Below, piece after piece: positions 38,293 to 51,331 of a stretch of DNA of 64,000 bases. Where the stretch lies: NCBI GenBank assembly GCA_963995505.1, contig OZ023188.1, positions 3,472,001 through 3,536,000 of the forward strand, in the 5' to 3' direction. Numbering within the stretch: the first letter of the stretch is position 1; every line of letters starts with the position of its first letter. The translations under genes were made by a program, and so were the position numbers. This DNA comes from Hypericum androsaemum. Its lineage: Eukaryota; Streptophyta; Magnoliopsida; Malpighiales; Hypericaceae. A model generated the notes under the pieces. It was not told where the DNA came from, did no database searches, and saw nothing but the letters and a program-made list of their open reading frames with translations.

Positions 38293-39800
38293 CGATCTTT
38301 ATTTCGAGTTTAAGATTTTGATTTGTTGGAATTGAGTCGAGACCCTAAAAGAGTGACATTCCATTTTAATTTACTTTCGTCTGTAGGAAAAGAGAGAACA
38401 AAGACAATCCCCAAAAAAATATAAATTTTTTCTCATTTTAATCTTTCTGTTTCAAACATGCTATTATCAGCACCGAATAAAATATCTGAAAATGGAATCC
38501 CTTTTAAACTAACAGTTAAAAAGAGGTAAAACTCTAATAGTATCACGCGTTTTGCCTATTTAAACAAAATTATTATGTGATCTCAAAAATATTGAACAAA
38601 TAATAGATGTCTATTAAATTGAAACTCCACTATTTTAGTAAATTTTTAGGACAGAATACCCTGAGTATAATTAGGGGAAAACAGTTTTAAATTATTTGTA
38701 AAATTAAATCAGAAAAAATATATAAAAGAACACGTTTCTCGCTATTATAATGTTTTTTACATTTTCTTGAAGTTTTAATTTAATGAATAATTAGAGATAT
38801 TTATGTCTACAACTTAAGGGATAATTAGAGTGTCTATTTGGAAAAAATTTGTCGCTTGATCGTATATTTGGAAACCACGGCGTAATTTTGTGCTAACGGG
38901 CAAACCAAGTGTACTTCATAAAAAGTGTACTTCATTTTCACCAAAACAACAAGTGTACTTCATAAATATTTGTACGCACGCGCAACGCAGCCGCGAGTGG
39001 GACATCGCACCGGGAACCGTCTGCTGATTTTATTGATACACAGTGTATTTCCTTCTTCTGGAACCCACTGTTTTTGCTTCGCTTTACCGCTCTCTCTCCT
39101 CTACCTACTGACGTCACATTCTCTCTCCTCTTTCACTCTCAACTATTTTTTTTAAGAATTCCTCTCCACTTTTTTTCCCTCCCATGTTCCCTTGTCGTTT
39201 TCGATCCCCCAAGTCCCCTGGGACCCACACCACGTGGACCCTCACCAGAAACCATCGAATCGGGGCCCCACCCTTGCCCCCCATGCTTTCCCTGTGATGG
39301 TGGTGGTGCGGTGGTGGGTGTGGGCCCGCTGGGCTTCAATGACTCGAAAAGTATTGGCTTTCTGGTCTTCTGCATTGAGGACAAACTCGCATTTGAGTGT
39401 GACTTAAGCTATTTTTGGTTTGTAATAGAAATACAATCAATTCAGTATTGAAACAGATTAATCTAGATTTTAGTCGGTAGATCATTCAAAGGAGAAAAAG
39501 TTATTTTAGCATGTATTTAACACAGTTATATTTACAACAACCGTTACTCGATCGTTAACCTAGAACAGTTCTTCTATAATTGATCTAAATATTTCGTGGC
39601 AATAATTTTGCATGTTAGTATTTTCAATAAATATTTAATACTAATTTATTATTTTTGAACAAATAAAATTTTAGTTGTTCAAAAATAATGGACAAAATAG
39701 TAAGTAATTAAACTTACTATTTGTTACACCATTTAGTGCTCACACATATTATACTCGAATCTGAAATATCTTAGTTAAAATTTTAAAATTTTTTTGGTCG
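38293..39800. other. No gene recognised
   Basis: AT-rich DNA, with three near-copies of aagtgtacttcat at about 38907-38965 and a GC-richer stretch at 39050-39330 whose frames resemble nothing known. No RNA gene or transposon end was identified. Confidence 0.45.
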
Positions 39801-39810
39801 ATCATCTTAG

Positions 39811-40012
39811 TTTTTTTTTTGGTTTAAAACCACTGTAGTATCTGGCCCACATAGCCGACTAATCAAAGTTCGAACCAGGTAGGACCTTTGAAAAGTGGCA
39901 AAGCTTTCCCAATAAGTATTTAACACAGCTGTATTCCCAAAAAATCGAACCCGAGACCTTGGTTAAGCTATAACAACTCTCTTACTAGTTGATCAAAGTA
40001 CTTGTTGATACA
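39811..40012 (-). mobile_element. tRNA-derived SINE, copy 2
   Basis: On the minus strand: an aagagagttgttatagcttaacc head, box B cgggttcgat (plus 39944-39953), a body with tgttaaatacttattggg and gctttgccacttttc, then (A)10 (plus-strand T run 39811-39820). It belongs to the same family as 23940-24150. Confidence 0.7.
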
Positions 40013-41238
40013 TCTTAGTTAAGTTTAGAATAACTTTAATGGTTACTTGAGCTAATTATTTTTATGCCCTCTTTTTAATTAGTTTATTATTTTAAAAAGG
40101 GTAACGTACTTTCAATTTTTTTTAAATATTTTTCCGGAAAAGGTTCATGTTCCCTAACTATTTATGCCAGCTGGTAGGTGGCACCAAAACTACAAATAAC
40201 GTCAATTGTGGAACGAGTAGATGGGAAACTCACCGAACCATTTAATTCCCAATTTAAATGAATCTCTCTCTTCATCCCCGATAGTCTCACAATGTTCATT
40301 AATTTCCCCGTACTAAGGAAATTAATTATTTGTGTCGTGTCAATAACAAAAATTTACCAACAATATTCAGTTAATTAGAAATATTATTATTTTAATTTAG
40401 TTAATAGATATCAAGTTTGAACCATTTAGGAATACTATATTTTTCCGATGACAACAATTCCAAAACCGACAATTCAATATTTTCGCAACCATAGATCCAA
40501 AATCTTTCTACAAGATGATTCACGAACTGTCAGTTATAGTTGAACCGTCCGGTTCGATTATTTTAAAAATGAATAAATTCCAATTAATAAAAATCTGTAG
40601 TTACGTTTTTCCTAAAATTTAAATCGAAAACAACAACCGAAGGCATCTAACTACATCCAACAACTTAATTGGTGTCATTAGAGATTTGTTGACAAATGGT
40701 TACTCAAGAGTCAATCGAATTAGTTACGCTGCAACATTACATCGAGACTGATGCAACAAATTATTATAATTAGGCTATGTAAAATAAAAAATGCATGACT
40801 AAGTTCATACTAAAGACATAAAGATATGTAGTAACGCAAATGCGAGTTCGGCCACGAGGATATTTTTTGTATTATCTAAAAAAATTGGGTTTAAATATAA
40901 TAAAATATAATTAAGTTCAAAAATAATTGTAACGTCCAATGATCTGATTACTAGTTTTTTATAGCGTGTTTTGTTCTCATTCACGTACACCATATAAAAC
41001 TTATTAATATCAATAGTCAATTTAAGTCTTTGAGAACATATACTAGTATCAAAAATTGATTCTCAATCGAGGCCCACAAAATAGAGAAATGTAGTAACAC
41101 AACGAAAATTGATGCACTTGTTAAAATTCTGAATTATTTTAGAAAAAAAAGTTTGGGTTGAAATCTGAAAACATATCATTAAACTAAAAATATCGATTGT
41201 GAATAACCGCTGTTAGCCAAAATGGCGCAATCCAGTTG
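40013..41238. other. No gene recognised
   Basis: AT-rich DNA without convincing frames, RNA genes or repeat ends. Confidence 0.45.
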
Positions 41239-41246
41239 TTTTTCAG

Positions 41247-41675
41247 CATGGTTTTAAAAAATGCGGTCTGACTGGTTGGACCACGAATCGGATACAAGAT
41301 CGGTCGTTTTTAAGTTTTTGATCGGGGTCTGTACTAACCAGACCAAATCTGGTTGGATTGGTCAATTTTAAGGTCCATCCTGATCGGTCAAACCCGGTTC
41401 GTACAAAAATGGACAAAATTGGCTTTTTGGGTGGTTTTCGAAGAAAAAAATTAATTTGACAAGTTTATAGAGTAATAAATAAATAAATAAGTAGATTTAT
41501 AGAGTGGAGAGATAAAAAACTAAGTCTACTTTTTTTATATGAAAAATAAGTCTATTTTAACCCATATATATATATATAATTTAAAATATTAAAAAATAAA
41601 AATATTTTTGGTCCGATCGGTCTGACCGGCCAACCAAAAAACGGTAAAAATTCCGAGTCGGGTTTTAAAACCATG
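41247..41675. mobile_element. hAT-like MITE, 429 bp
   Basis: Perfect 13-bp inverted termini catggttttaaaa / ttttaaaaccatg flanked by the 8-bp direct repeat tttttcag (41239-41246, 41676-41683). Since g and c also match at the edges the duplication could be read as up to 10 bp, but 8 bp with these perfect termini favours hAT. The interior holds a short imperfect AT-repeat and no frame. Confidence 0.78.
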
Positions 41676-41986
41676 TTTTTCAGCCAATCGTAAGTAAAAA
41701 GTGATCGTATCGCACAAATATTTCAAAATTTCATCAACTCCGAGATAGCTAAATTAGCCCAAACAAACATATGGAAACAGCCATAATTTCTAAATATGAT
41801 TCTGATTCTTCCAGTAACTCACCCCATTTATAAAGCTTACTTTAATTCTTCATATTCATATTTTACCTAAAACCCTAAGATAATCAGTAGGTAAATTTTC
41901 CATATTTGTAGATTAACTCATTACTCTTGTAATAAACAATGTGTTATTCTCATCTTTATTCACAAATCACATTTACATAAAATGAA

Positions 41987-42893
41987 GGAAAAAGTACACT
42001 TTAGTACTTTGTAGTTTTACCCTTTTCGTGCGGAGTACCCTGTAGTTTAAAATTGGTAATTAGGTCTCTGAGATTTACCAATAATTTTCCGGACAGGTCG
42101 CAGGGCAGTTTGGGGACAGCTCGGAGCAACTTTGAGCCGGGATTTGAGTTCGGTCTCTCGCTTTCTGGGTCGGATCCGAATTTATTCCGACAAGAATGTG
42201 CTCTTCCGTTTCTGAGAAAGATTGATCTTGATAGGGTGGAGAGAAAGTGGTGGAAGTTTTAATAGATTAGTAATGGCTGGGTGAATCGATTCCGACCGGC
42301 ACCGTCGTCGACCCTGATTGTGAGCCGCCATCAGCATCTCCCTCCGGCGACTGGGTCGCAGAAGAGGAGGTCTGAGCATCGCTCTTTAATTCCACCATCT
42401 TATCCCAGAGGAGGACACTTTTCTTCTTCAATTGATTAGGGGTTCTAATTGCTTTTGATGTTTTGGAGGTTCAATGCTAGAGGAGGACACTTTATTTTAT
42501 CGTAGTTGCTATGGATTTTGAGAAACTAGATAAATAATATTTATTTATCTCATTCACCAAGAAGACACAAGTGGTCTAGTGGTGGAATGTGTACAACTAA
42601 TTTTTTGGTGTCTTAAGTGTTTATACAGCAGGGGTTTTACGAAAAATATAAAAAATGAGGATCATATAGATAATTTGCCAAATTACACGTAAGTAATAAC
42701 TAAACTCACTTGAAATGACGTGTCCGCCATGTCAGATCAAAACAATATCATTTTATGCACGTGTGGATGGGCACATGCCCCGGGACCTGACCGAAAAATT
42801 GTTGATAAATTTCAGGGACTCAATTACTAATTTTAAATCACAGGGTACTCCGTACGAAAATATAAAACTACAGTGTATTAAAATGTACTTTCC
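41987..42893. mobile_element. MULE of the AAGTAC-CTGTAGTTT family, copy 1
   Basis: Long inverted arms of about 105 bp: left ggaaaaagtacactttagta, then ctttgtagtttt and gcggagtaccctgtag, mirrored on the right by ctacagtgtattaaaatgta. The interior 42100-42420 is GC-richer with frames on both strands of unknown origin. Flanking 9-mers match poorly, so the insertion is old. Confidence 0.78.
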
Positions 42894-43207
42894 TCTAAAA
42901 AATAAATCAAACCAATTTGTTATATTTTTAATAGTTTAAACTCGAAATTTTAAATACCAATGTTTTTTTTAGGGATTCAAGGCCCGTGTTTCGAGGTTTT
43001 CGTTTCCGATCTGCCCGCAATCGACGGGCAGCTTTCCTCCTGCGACGCTACAGCTGCTTTCCTATCCCTGCCCGCTGACCGGTAACCCTGACACCAATGA
43101 GTATCTGCCGTACACGTGCAATCTTGTGCTTGGCAACACCAAAGCACCCCATGTCCTCGCCGTACTGCCACGAAAACAAGACAACGACAAACTGCTTCCC
43201 ACGAAAT

Positions 43208-44325
43208 TATTATTAAGGAAATTCTGTAGTTTTACACTTTTAATTTAGTACCATGTGGTTAAATATTTTTTTTCAAGTGACCGAGATTTCCAAAAGTGAT
43301 ACTTTTGGTGACAAATTCTTAAATTAGAGTTAATTTTTTAAACCCGACTGTACACATAAGCACTACGTCAGCGCCACATTTTATTTTCTATCATAGATGT
43401 TGATGACGTGTCAAAATAAAACTCCAAATTTTTCTAACCCTAATTGTAACTCTCAAATCCCTATTAATTTTAACCCCTTCTCCAAAATTGTTACAAAATC
43501 ACCTCCTCTACCTCTCTCGACTCACCCGCTCCACCACACCCTTGACCCCGCCCTCCACCTACCTCGGCCTCAACCTCGTCCCGCCCTCCACCTCCCTCGG
43601 CCACACCCTCGCCTTTTTTCACCTCCTCCTCGCCCTTCCAGTATTCGCGATGTCACCAGCCTGGCCTCCAGATGTCTTTGGGTTCAATCTCGTCTTCTAC
43701 GAAACGAGACGAGGTGTGGTCGTCTAAGGGAAAATAAAATTGGGGTCGATCTTGTCCTTCCCCCAGTAGGGCGCGGGGTTGGGTTTCTTTGTCGGAGGCG
43801 GCCAGGGTCCAGGTTTTGAAACGTTGGAGACGAGGGGTGAAGAGGTTTGTTGCGATTATTATATGAGGTGAGAGACAGTGGGTTTGGAAGCCATCTTCGT
43901 CAATGTCGGGTTGCTAAGGGGAGATTCGCTTGGATTAGTAGATGAGGATGGACTTGTAAGCAACTGGTGCGGCAAACAGGTAGGTGGAGGGTGGGGCGAG
44001 GGTGAGCTGGAGCGGGTGAGCAGGGAGAGGTAAAGTGGTGGTTCTTTGACAATTATGGGGAGGGGTTAAAATTAGAAGTAATTTGAGATTTGGTTTTAAA
44101 ATTTGGGGTTTTTAGTTTGCCATGTCAGTACCAATAAAAAAATGATGTGGCGATGATGTGGCATTGACGTGTACTACTGGGTTGAAAAAATTAACTATGG
44201 TTAAAAATTTATCACCAAAAGTATCACTTTTAGAAACCTCCGTCACAAAAAAATATAGCTAAACCACAAAGTACTAAGTTAATAATGCTTGCAACTACAG
44301 GGTACTTAAGTGAACTTTTTCTATT
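43208..44325. mobile_element. MULE of the AAGTAC-CTGTAGTTT family, copy 2
   Basis: Inverted arms of about 130 bp: ctgtagttttacac and atttccaaaagtgatac with tttggtgacaaattc on the left, the inverse at 44180-44320 on the right, ending in reverse complement gaaaaagttcacttaagtac. The interior has tandem GC-rich units (ccgccctccacct tract, 43545-43620). Flanking 9-mers tattattaa / tattattta match at 7 of 9. Confidence 0.75.
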
Positions 44326-46252
44326 ATTTATTAATCACACGTCACCTCCGGATGATTAATTAAATAATTTTAATAAATCAAAAAAGGATTGCCTGCAAGG
44401 TCAGGGACGACTTTTGCCTTGACATTGACGTGTGAGAGTCCGTGAGCCGTTTGTTGATTTAAAAGGACAGGTCACAGTGATTTTGTAACTCTCAGTTTTG
44501 GTTTTATTGTTGAGATTTGATTCTTCTAGAACGTGGCCTGTTCTTGACGTGGTTACCAGGGAAGTCTGGAACTTCCTTATTGGGGCACTGTTGGAAACTT
44601 TGTGGAAATTGGAATTGCGGGCCAAAGCCTGTTTGGGGTAAATGGTCATTATTCAACTGAAATCATTGTTTACGGAGTGACAATAGATAAGTTAATAGTT
44701 TATAGGATCTAAATTAAAATCCTAAATTTAGAAGTAGAACTTATACGCGATAATCATAAATGATGTGGTAAGAATTCGGATTCAGATCCTACATCGCCAA
44801 TTTTACTTACCAAAAATATCCACTTGGAGCTCTAGATTTTATGGAGTGACTCAACAAAGCACCCACTTCGTTCTACCTATTTAAAGTTTGAGAATAAGTC
44901 GAGAACAATACATCCCGAGATCCACAAAATTTTGAGATTCTAAATAAAGAACTCTTGTTCCAGACTCATTGACTTGCAAAATAGTTTTAATATTTTTGTG
45001 TAAATCATTTAAAAGATACTTTCACATTTACCACTATTTCCACGCTAAACACTGTAAAACACTAATGTTTAATTTTTATATAAAAAATTAAATTATCATA
45101 TTTTTTTTAGGATTAATGAAATAATAATACTTATATGTTAATATAAATAGATCTAAATATGGTCAAATAGGTAGTGTTTTATTTATAGATTTATGTGTAA
45201 GGTTGGGGTCACTTTCAAGGTTGATATAGACCATATATAAACCCTTACCATACCTTTAAAAGTTCTCTTAACTTACCCTAGACCTTAAGACTTCTAGGGT
45301 ATGACAAGAACACGATACTCGAAATTTGGATTTTTTTTCCAACCCTTCTTCCGAGCGTACACAAAATTTCTCCATCAAATGTACGCAGTGTTCTAAAAGT
45401 CAAATTTGAATTGAACAAGGAACAAATTAGATTTAAAAAAATAGATGAGGAACCAATACACTCGGGACCAATATTTTTCGTCCGATGAATAACATTCAAA
45501 TGGTGTGCTTAACATCGTTTATAATAACCAGTCAAATGCGACTTTTGATTCAACTTTTGCAACACCAATTCAGAATTTCCCATCGTTGAAATATTTCGTG
45601 TTAAATCACAATTAATGCTGCCCTTGTGGAAAAAGCCAACTCAAACGAGCTAGAGTTATAAATTAAGGCATAGGACGACATTTTCATAGTTCCTTGGGTA
45701 CGTTTTATTATTATGTACAAAAATAGTGTATATTAATATGGGTATGGTAGGACAGCCCTGAATTATGAAAAGGGCAAAAGGGTCCCAAACATAAGAAATA
45801 ATCGGTCAAAATCGTCGGGTAAGGTGTAGTCATTTGGGGACCAGTTCAAAATGCATGCATTTTCGCACCGCAGTTCTTGATTTTTCTCCAATATTTATTT
45901 ATTTTTATTTTAGGAACATATTTTTTTATGATCTGTAGCAATTTTTAATTAGACAGTACCATGCAGTACCGATGGATAGTAATTTTGGACGTACAGTAAG
46001 AAACGCGTATAATTAAATTAAATTTATTGTTTTAGTATACGACTTTAAAGTTTGAAGTGTTTCTAGATCTGACACTGATGTAATAATTTGGTTTGGTCCC
46101 ATGCATTTGAAACTTGGAAGGCCATATTTTTTTTCCTGTTAAGTATAATGCGTTACCACACTCGATCGAGAAGTTTTGGGGATCTTTGCCTTAGAGTCCC
46201 AAAGTAATTAGAATAGCGATTTTTATACAATTTATGATTCTTAATTACACGA
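44326..46252. other. No gene recognised
   Basis: AT-rich intergenic DNA; short frames only, none with a recognisable domain. Confidence 0.45.
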
Positions 46253-46261
46253 TAAAATATA

Positions 46262-47487
46262 GGACAAATTGTCTTCAAGTCCCTGTAGTTTGACGAATTC
46301 ACCAGTAGGGTCTTTACTTTTTCGAAACCCCTATTTTCGTCCTCCAAATTTGGCAAAATAGAACTATCACGTCCTTGGCTCCGTTACCGAAAAAAAACTC
46401 CGGCTAAATTTTATGCGCAAGGACCAAAATGCCCCCAAAAAAAATAAAAAAATAAATTCTTCAAGCTTGGAACACAGAAACAATCTCAAGAATACCAACC
46501 CAAACCAGAAAATACCACCCAATCGAAACTTTAAACAACACCCAATCGTTTTCAATTTCACAATCGTTTCAAGATGAACCCAATTTCTAAAAAAGCAATC
46601 ATCGATCTCACTTCCAGCCTCTCGAAACAGACAATTAATTGGGGGCCTACGTGTTCCACAGCGGGTGGTTGAAGTTTGAGGAGGGCTCAACAGATCCACT
46701 GTCACGGAGAAGCTGACGACACCAGCCGACCACAGACCTTGTTCCTCGTCGTCGCCTCTAACCTGAGCTATTCCACAGAGAGAGAGAGAGAGAGAGAGAG
46801 ATAGGTCTGGATCGACGGTGGGGTTGGAGCGGGGCCGAACACGAGCCGAGCCGAAGGCTCTACCTCATCGAACCCTCAGTCGTTCAGCTCCCAGGCCGGT
46901 AGCTGTGCCGCCGCAGGCGTGTCCCTCATCGCGATCAGCTGACTTGCACCAACACAGACATAAGCCCGAACACAGCCGCCTCAGACGACAGTTTCCTGAT
47001 TCTGGGTTTCTAGGTTTTTATCTTGTTCCTCGTCGTCGCCCCTAGCTTGAGCTATTCCAAAGAGAGAAAGATAGACGACGACGATGGGGTTGGAAGAGAG
47101 AGACGTCGACGGTTGGGTTAGAAGGGGCAGAGGAGGAGGAGAAGAGGAAGACATCGACGGTGGGGTTGGAAATCTGGGTTTCTGTCTTCCACGGATTAAA
47201 AGCTGGAATGGTTTGGAAATCTGGGTTTTTGATGTTCTTGAGATTGTTTTTGGTGTTCTTGATGTTCCAAGCTTGAAGAAGATTTTTTTTTATTTTGTTT
47301 TATTTTTTTACTGGGGGCATTTTGGTCCTTGCACATAAAATTTAGCCAGAGTTTTTTCCCGGTACCGGAGCCAGAGACCTGAGAGTTCTATTTTGCCAAA
47401 CTTGGAGGACGAAAATAAGAGTTTTGAAAAAGTAGGGACCCTACTAGTGAATTCGTCAAACTACACGGACCTGAGGACAATTTTCCG
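46262..47487. mobile_element. MULE with 200-bp inverted arms
   Basis: Left ggacaaattgtcttcaag, mirrored by right ggaaaattgtcctcagg (reverse complement), similar for about 200 bp through tttgacgaattcac, ctattttcgtcctccaa and aaggaccaaaatgcccc. Flanking 9-mers taaaatata / taaaagata match at 8 of 9. The interior (46600-47220) is GC-rich and contains a diverged direct repeat of cttgttcctcgtcgtcgcc (46739, 47021) and a (GA)n tract at 46780-46802. Confidence 0.82.
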
Positions 47488-47489
47488 TA

Positions 47490-48790
47490 AAAGATATCAT
47501 AATTCATAGCGTTGATGTTCCAAAAAAATGAACATAAACATCATGTCCACTCGATTGCCCCCCTAAAAATATGACATAAGGCCCTTTCACATGCGGTGAT
47601 TAGTTTATTTAGGACTCGGTGCACAGGTGATCACTTGCCTACGCCTACCAACTTTAGCATTTTATAATCTGATATGAAGTGTGATTTTAGTAGCACACTT
47701 TTATACAAAGTTAATAGATATACAAAGTGTAATCGTTATTCTAATTTAATTAATATATGATCATGTTTGAAATTTTAAGAACGTAGTAGTGTTAAATGTT
47801 TAGAAGAGATTTAGCATCTTTTGAAAATCCTAATCTAAATTAGTCGCACAAATAACAAGTCTATCAAAAAATTACGGTTTTCAAGTCGGACCATGGGTCT
47901 CGAGCAGTGATTAGGCTCTATCCTTTACTTGCTATTTAAATACTCACACGTGGATTAATATAAGTTTGATAATTGATACGAATTAATCGAAATATTTGGT
48001 AACATGAGTGAGCATTTTTATAGTCAGTCCATACTTTATGACGAACGTCTAATTGCATGCTTAACAGGTGGGAGTTTCTAGTGGAAAGAAAGTAGGCCGG
48101 GCCATTTAGTGGGCCAGCTGTTTGCACTTTCGCCGATCCTGTAACTGCAACGAAATTATACTACAGCGACTCTTAACATAAAGCCAAAGAGAAAAGTGGA
48201 AAAAGTGAGAAGGAAAAAAGTATGGGAGGCAAAAGTATAAACTAGGGCGAGAATTTTCATGGTGCTTAGATATCAACGATTAAAGTATGAATTTGAATTT
48301 TGAATATAATACTGTTCGAGATAATCCGTTCAAGACTAGAATAATTACTTTATTCTTTTTTTTATAATTTAATAATTACTTTATTCTGCTCGTGGATAAG
48401 TTGCACTAAACAAGGCCCATTAAGTGTATATTTGTAATGCAATTGAATTCAAAAGTACAAGTGGACGGAGATTGTTACAGAAGTTGAGATTATGAAGATA
48501 AGTTAATCTTTTTTTAATTTAACAGGCAAATAACAGAGGATGAGTTATCACGAAGACTTAAATTTCAAGAAGTTGAATAGAAAATTTTCATTTTATATAA
48601 ATAACTCTTTCCATAAAAAATTTCCACCACCTGTATTTTCTTCATTTTTTTAATAAACCTACCGTAACTTTCACGTCAAAATAAAATATCTATATTCTTT
48701 AAATTTGAGATTTAATATTGCTCTGACGGCTATGAAATGATTTAGTACACATGTCCCTACAATATAGAGGCTTTGGATTGGGTACAGAGT
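47490..48790. other. No gene recognised
   Basis: AT-rich, with no convincing frames or repeat ends. Confidence 0.4.
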
Positions 48791-49129
48791 GAATGAATTG
48801 ATTGGGTAATTTTTTAAAAGGGAGTTTATTTCTCCGACAATTCGCTGAATGGGATTGTCAGGGGATGTTTTCCTTGTCTGGGGTCGAGCACGAAACCGCT
48901 CTGCGGGGAGCGTTTCAGCTTTGCACAAAAATCGCTGCTCCACGAGCGTTTTCTATTCAAAACGGTCCAATTGAAGCATTTTCAGACAAAAGTTGAATCC
49001 ACGGCTCGGCTTGGCTACTGGGGGTAATTTTTGCCAAAACCTACTGTGCTCCCAGCATTTTTGTGTTGTCACAAAAAAAAAAAAGCTACGGTGAGAAGAG
49101 AGAGAAAATTCAAATAAAAACACACAATG

Positions 49130-49202
49130 ACTCTTGTTTGGAATCGAACCCAAGAACTCCACATTTTTAGATAAACGCTCTAACCAACTGAACTACAAGA
49201 GC
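49130..49202 (-). repeat. tRNA-related sequence in the left foldback arm
   Basis: On the minus strand gctcttgtagttcagttgg opens a tRNA-like fold: acceptor gctcttg pairing with caagag, D stem gttc/gagc, box A tagttcagttgg, box B gggttcgattcc. The anticodon stem does not pair, so it is not a working tRNA but looks like a SINE-type polymerase III head. Confidence 0.7.
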
Positions 49203-49484
49203 TTACTGATTTATAATTTTGTAATAAATAATATATTTCATAGATAAGGGTTCTAGGAAATATGTAACATATTATTTTTTAAATAAATACGTATTTGTAT
49301 AAAATAATATTTTTAAGTAAAAATGTAAAAATAATATATTTCATAAATACATATTTATTTAATAAATAATATATTATATAAATACAAATATATGTTATAT
49401 AAATAAATAATAACATATTACATAAATATAGATAATATATTACATAAATAAGTATTTATTTAAAAAATAATATATTTAATATAT

Positions 49485-50782
49485 GGAAAAAGTTCACTTA
49501 AGTACCCTGTGGTATCACAAAAAATCAAGTCAGTACCCTGTGGTTTAAAACGTATCAATTGAGTCAAACTTATCCTAATTAAAATCAATTAGAGGCCCAG
49601 AGAGCTGTCCTGGGGCTACCCGGCCAAGTGGAAGGCCACATCAACTTGTCACTCTTAAGTGGCATGCCAACTGGACTTATGTAAAAATTCAAAATGGTCT
49701 CAATTTTGTATATAATTTTGTAAAGATCCCTGCACATTACTCATCCCTAACCTCTCTTCATCTTCTATGTTCATCTTCCCCCAATAAAATCCAAAACCCA
49801 GAGAAAAAAAGCCCTTCAAATCCCATCGGCCATTTCCCTTCAAAAAGCCCCATTAAGGTCCCAAGAGAATTGCCAGAAGCCTCGAACTCGGATCCCTGCA
49901 CATTACCCATCCCTAACGATTCGAAGCTCATTCTCGGATTTGTTATAACAACTGCAAAAACCAAAAAGAAAGGAGGCAGCAACAGGCGTCTACCGAGCTT
50001 GTGTTCGATGGTGGAAGTGTCAGAAAACAAGCACCGAGCAGGGAGTGCCTGAAATCCGACACCGCCGACAACCCCTTCCCCACTTTCAACGCCGCCGTCA
50101 GAACTCCCTCCGCCGCGCGCCCCTAGCGGGTGGTTTTGGTGAGGGCGGATGTGTCTTCCAGTTAGATGGGCCTCACCGACGCAGAGTGCGAGGCTGCAGT
50201 AGTCGCCAAAAATGCCCAACAGGCTCCTCCCATCCCTTAAGCCAGCCGCACCTGCCGGGACCCCTATCATCATCGAGGCGGGCCCGGAGGTAAAGATTGA
50301 GGAAATTTCGGCGGTGGGTTGAGCGGAGGAGGGGAGGGACAGTGGTGGGGTGGAGGCGGGAGGGGAGAGGGAGGGTTTTGAGGGGCGAGGCGGGAGGCGG
50401 CTGGGTTGATCTAGACTTGCCTCGATCTATTATTTGCAGAGACGGAGGCTTATTCGATTTTGAAGGGCTTTTTTTCTCTGGGTTCAGGATTTTATTGGGG
50501 GAAGATGAAAAGAGAAGATGAAGAGAGGTTAGGGATGGATAATGTGCAGGGATCTTTACAAAATTGAGACCATTTTAAATTTTTACATAAGTCCAGTTGG
50601 CATGCCACTTAAGAGTGACAAGCTGATGTGGCCTTCCACTTGGTCGGGCATCCCCGGGGCAGCTGCCCGAGCCTCTAATTGATTTTAATTGAAATAAGTT
50701 TGACTCAATTGATACATTTTAAACCACATGGTACTTACTTGATTTTTCGTAATACTATAGGATACTTAAGTGGACTTTTCCC
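49485..50782. mobile_element. MULE of the AAGTAC-CTGTAGTTT family, copy 3, nested in the foldback element
   Basis: Left ggaaaaagttcacttaagta, right (reverse complement) gggaaaagtccacttaagta, with arms of about 160 bp (agtaccctgtggt, gtatcaattgagtcaaact, caattagaggc). It is flanked by ttaatatat (49476-49484, 50783-50791), 9 bp and perfect, though the local AT-richness weakens this a little. The interior 49760-50540 is GC-rich, with a gene-like minus-strand frame of 171 codons (50273-49758) of unrecognised origin and an inverted copy of gggttttggattttattgggg at its edges. Confidence 0.88.
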
Positions 50783-50804
50783 TTAATATATTATTTTTTA
50801 AGTT

Positions 50805-51065
50805 AGAAACTGCTCCATGAGAAGCTTTTTCTTTTTCGACCAAAAACAGCTCCATGGGGATACGTATTTATCTAAAAATAATATATTTATGAAATATTTT
50901 CTCTTTTCTTTTTCGACCAGAAACTGCTCCCCATGGAGCGATTTCTGGTCGAAAAAGGACCAGAAACTGCTCCATGGGGAGCGTTTTTTTTTTGACCAAA
51001 AACTGCTCCCCATGGAGCGGTTTCTGGTCGGAAAAAAAAGCTCCCCAGGGAGCGGTTTCCAGCTT
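50805..51065. repeat. Array of short hairpins built on GACCAGAAACTGCTCC
   Basis: Several nested palindromes, for example gaccagaaactgctccccat facing atggagcgatttctggtc (50918-50953), repeated with small changes at about 50957-51030. It lies in the loop side of the foldback element. Confidence 0.85.
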
Positions 51066-51331
51066 AAAAATTAATAAATACGTATTTATGTAATTTATTA
51101 TCTATATTTATGTAATATATTATTAATTATTTATATTACATATATTTGTATTTATATAATATATTATTTATTAAATAAATATGTATTTATGAAATATATT
51201 ATTTTTACATTTTTACTTAAAAAATATTATTTTATACAAATACGTATTTATTTAAAAAATAATATGTTACATATTTCATAGAACCCTTATCTATGAAATA
51301 TATTATTTAGTACAAAGTTATAAATCAGTAA

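Noticed and set aside
38925..39451. A promoter with short coding exons
   Set aside because: CT-rich tract and GC-rich frames on both strands, but no splice or protein evidence.
49130..49202. A functional tRNA gene
   Set aside because: Boxes A and B and the acceptor stem are recognisable, but the anticodon stem does not pair and the same sequence is in the opposite foldback arm.
50297..50521. Arg/Gly-rich coding gene
   Set aside because: GC-rich cargo of a MULE; low-complexity frame without a domain.
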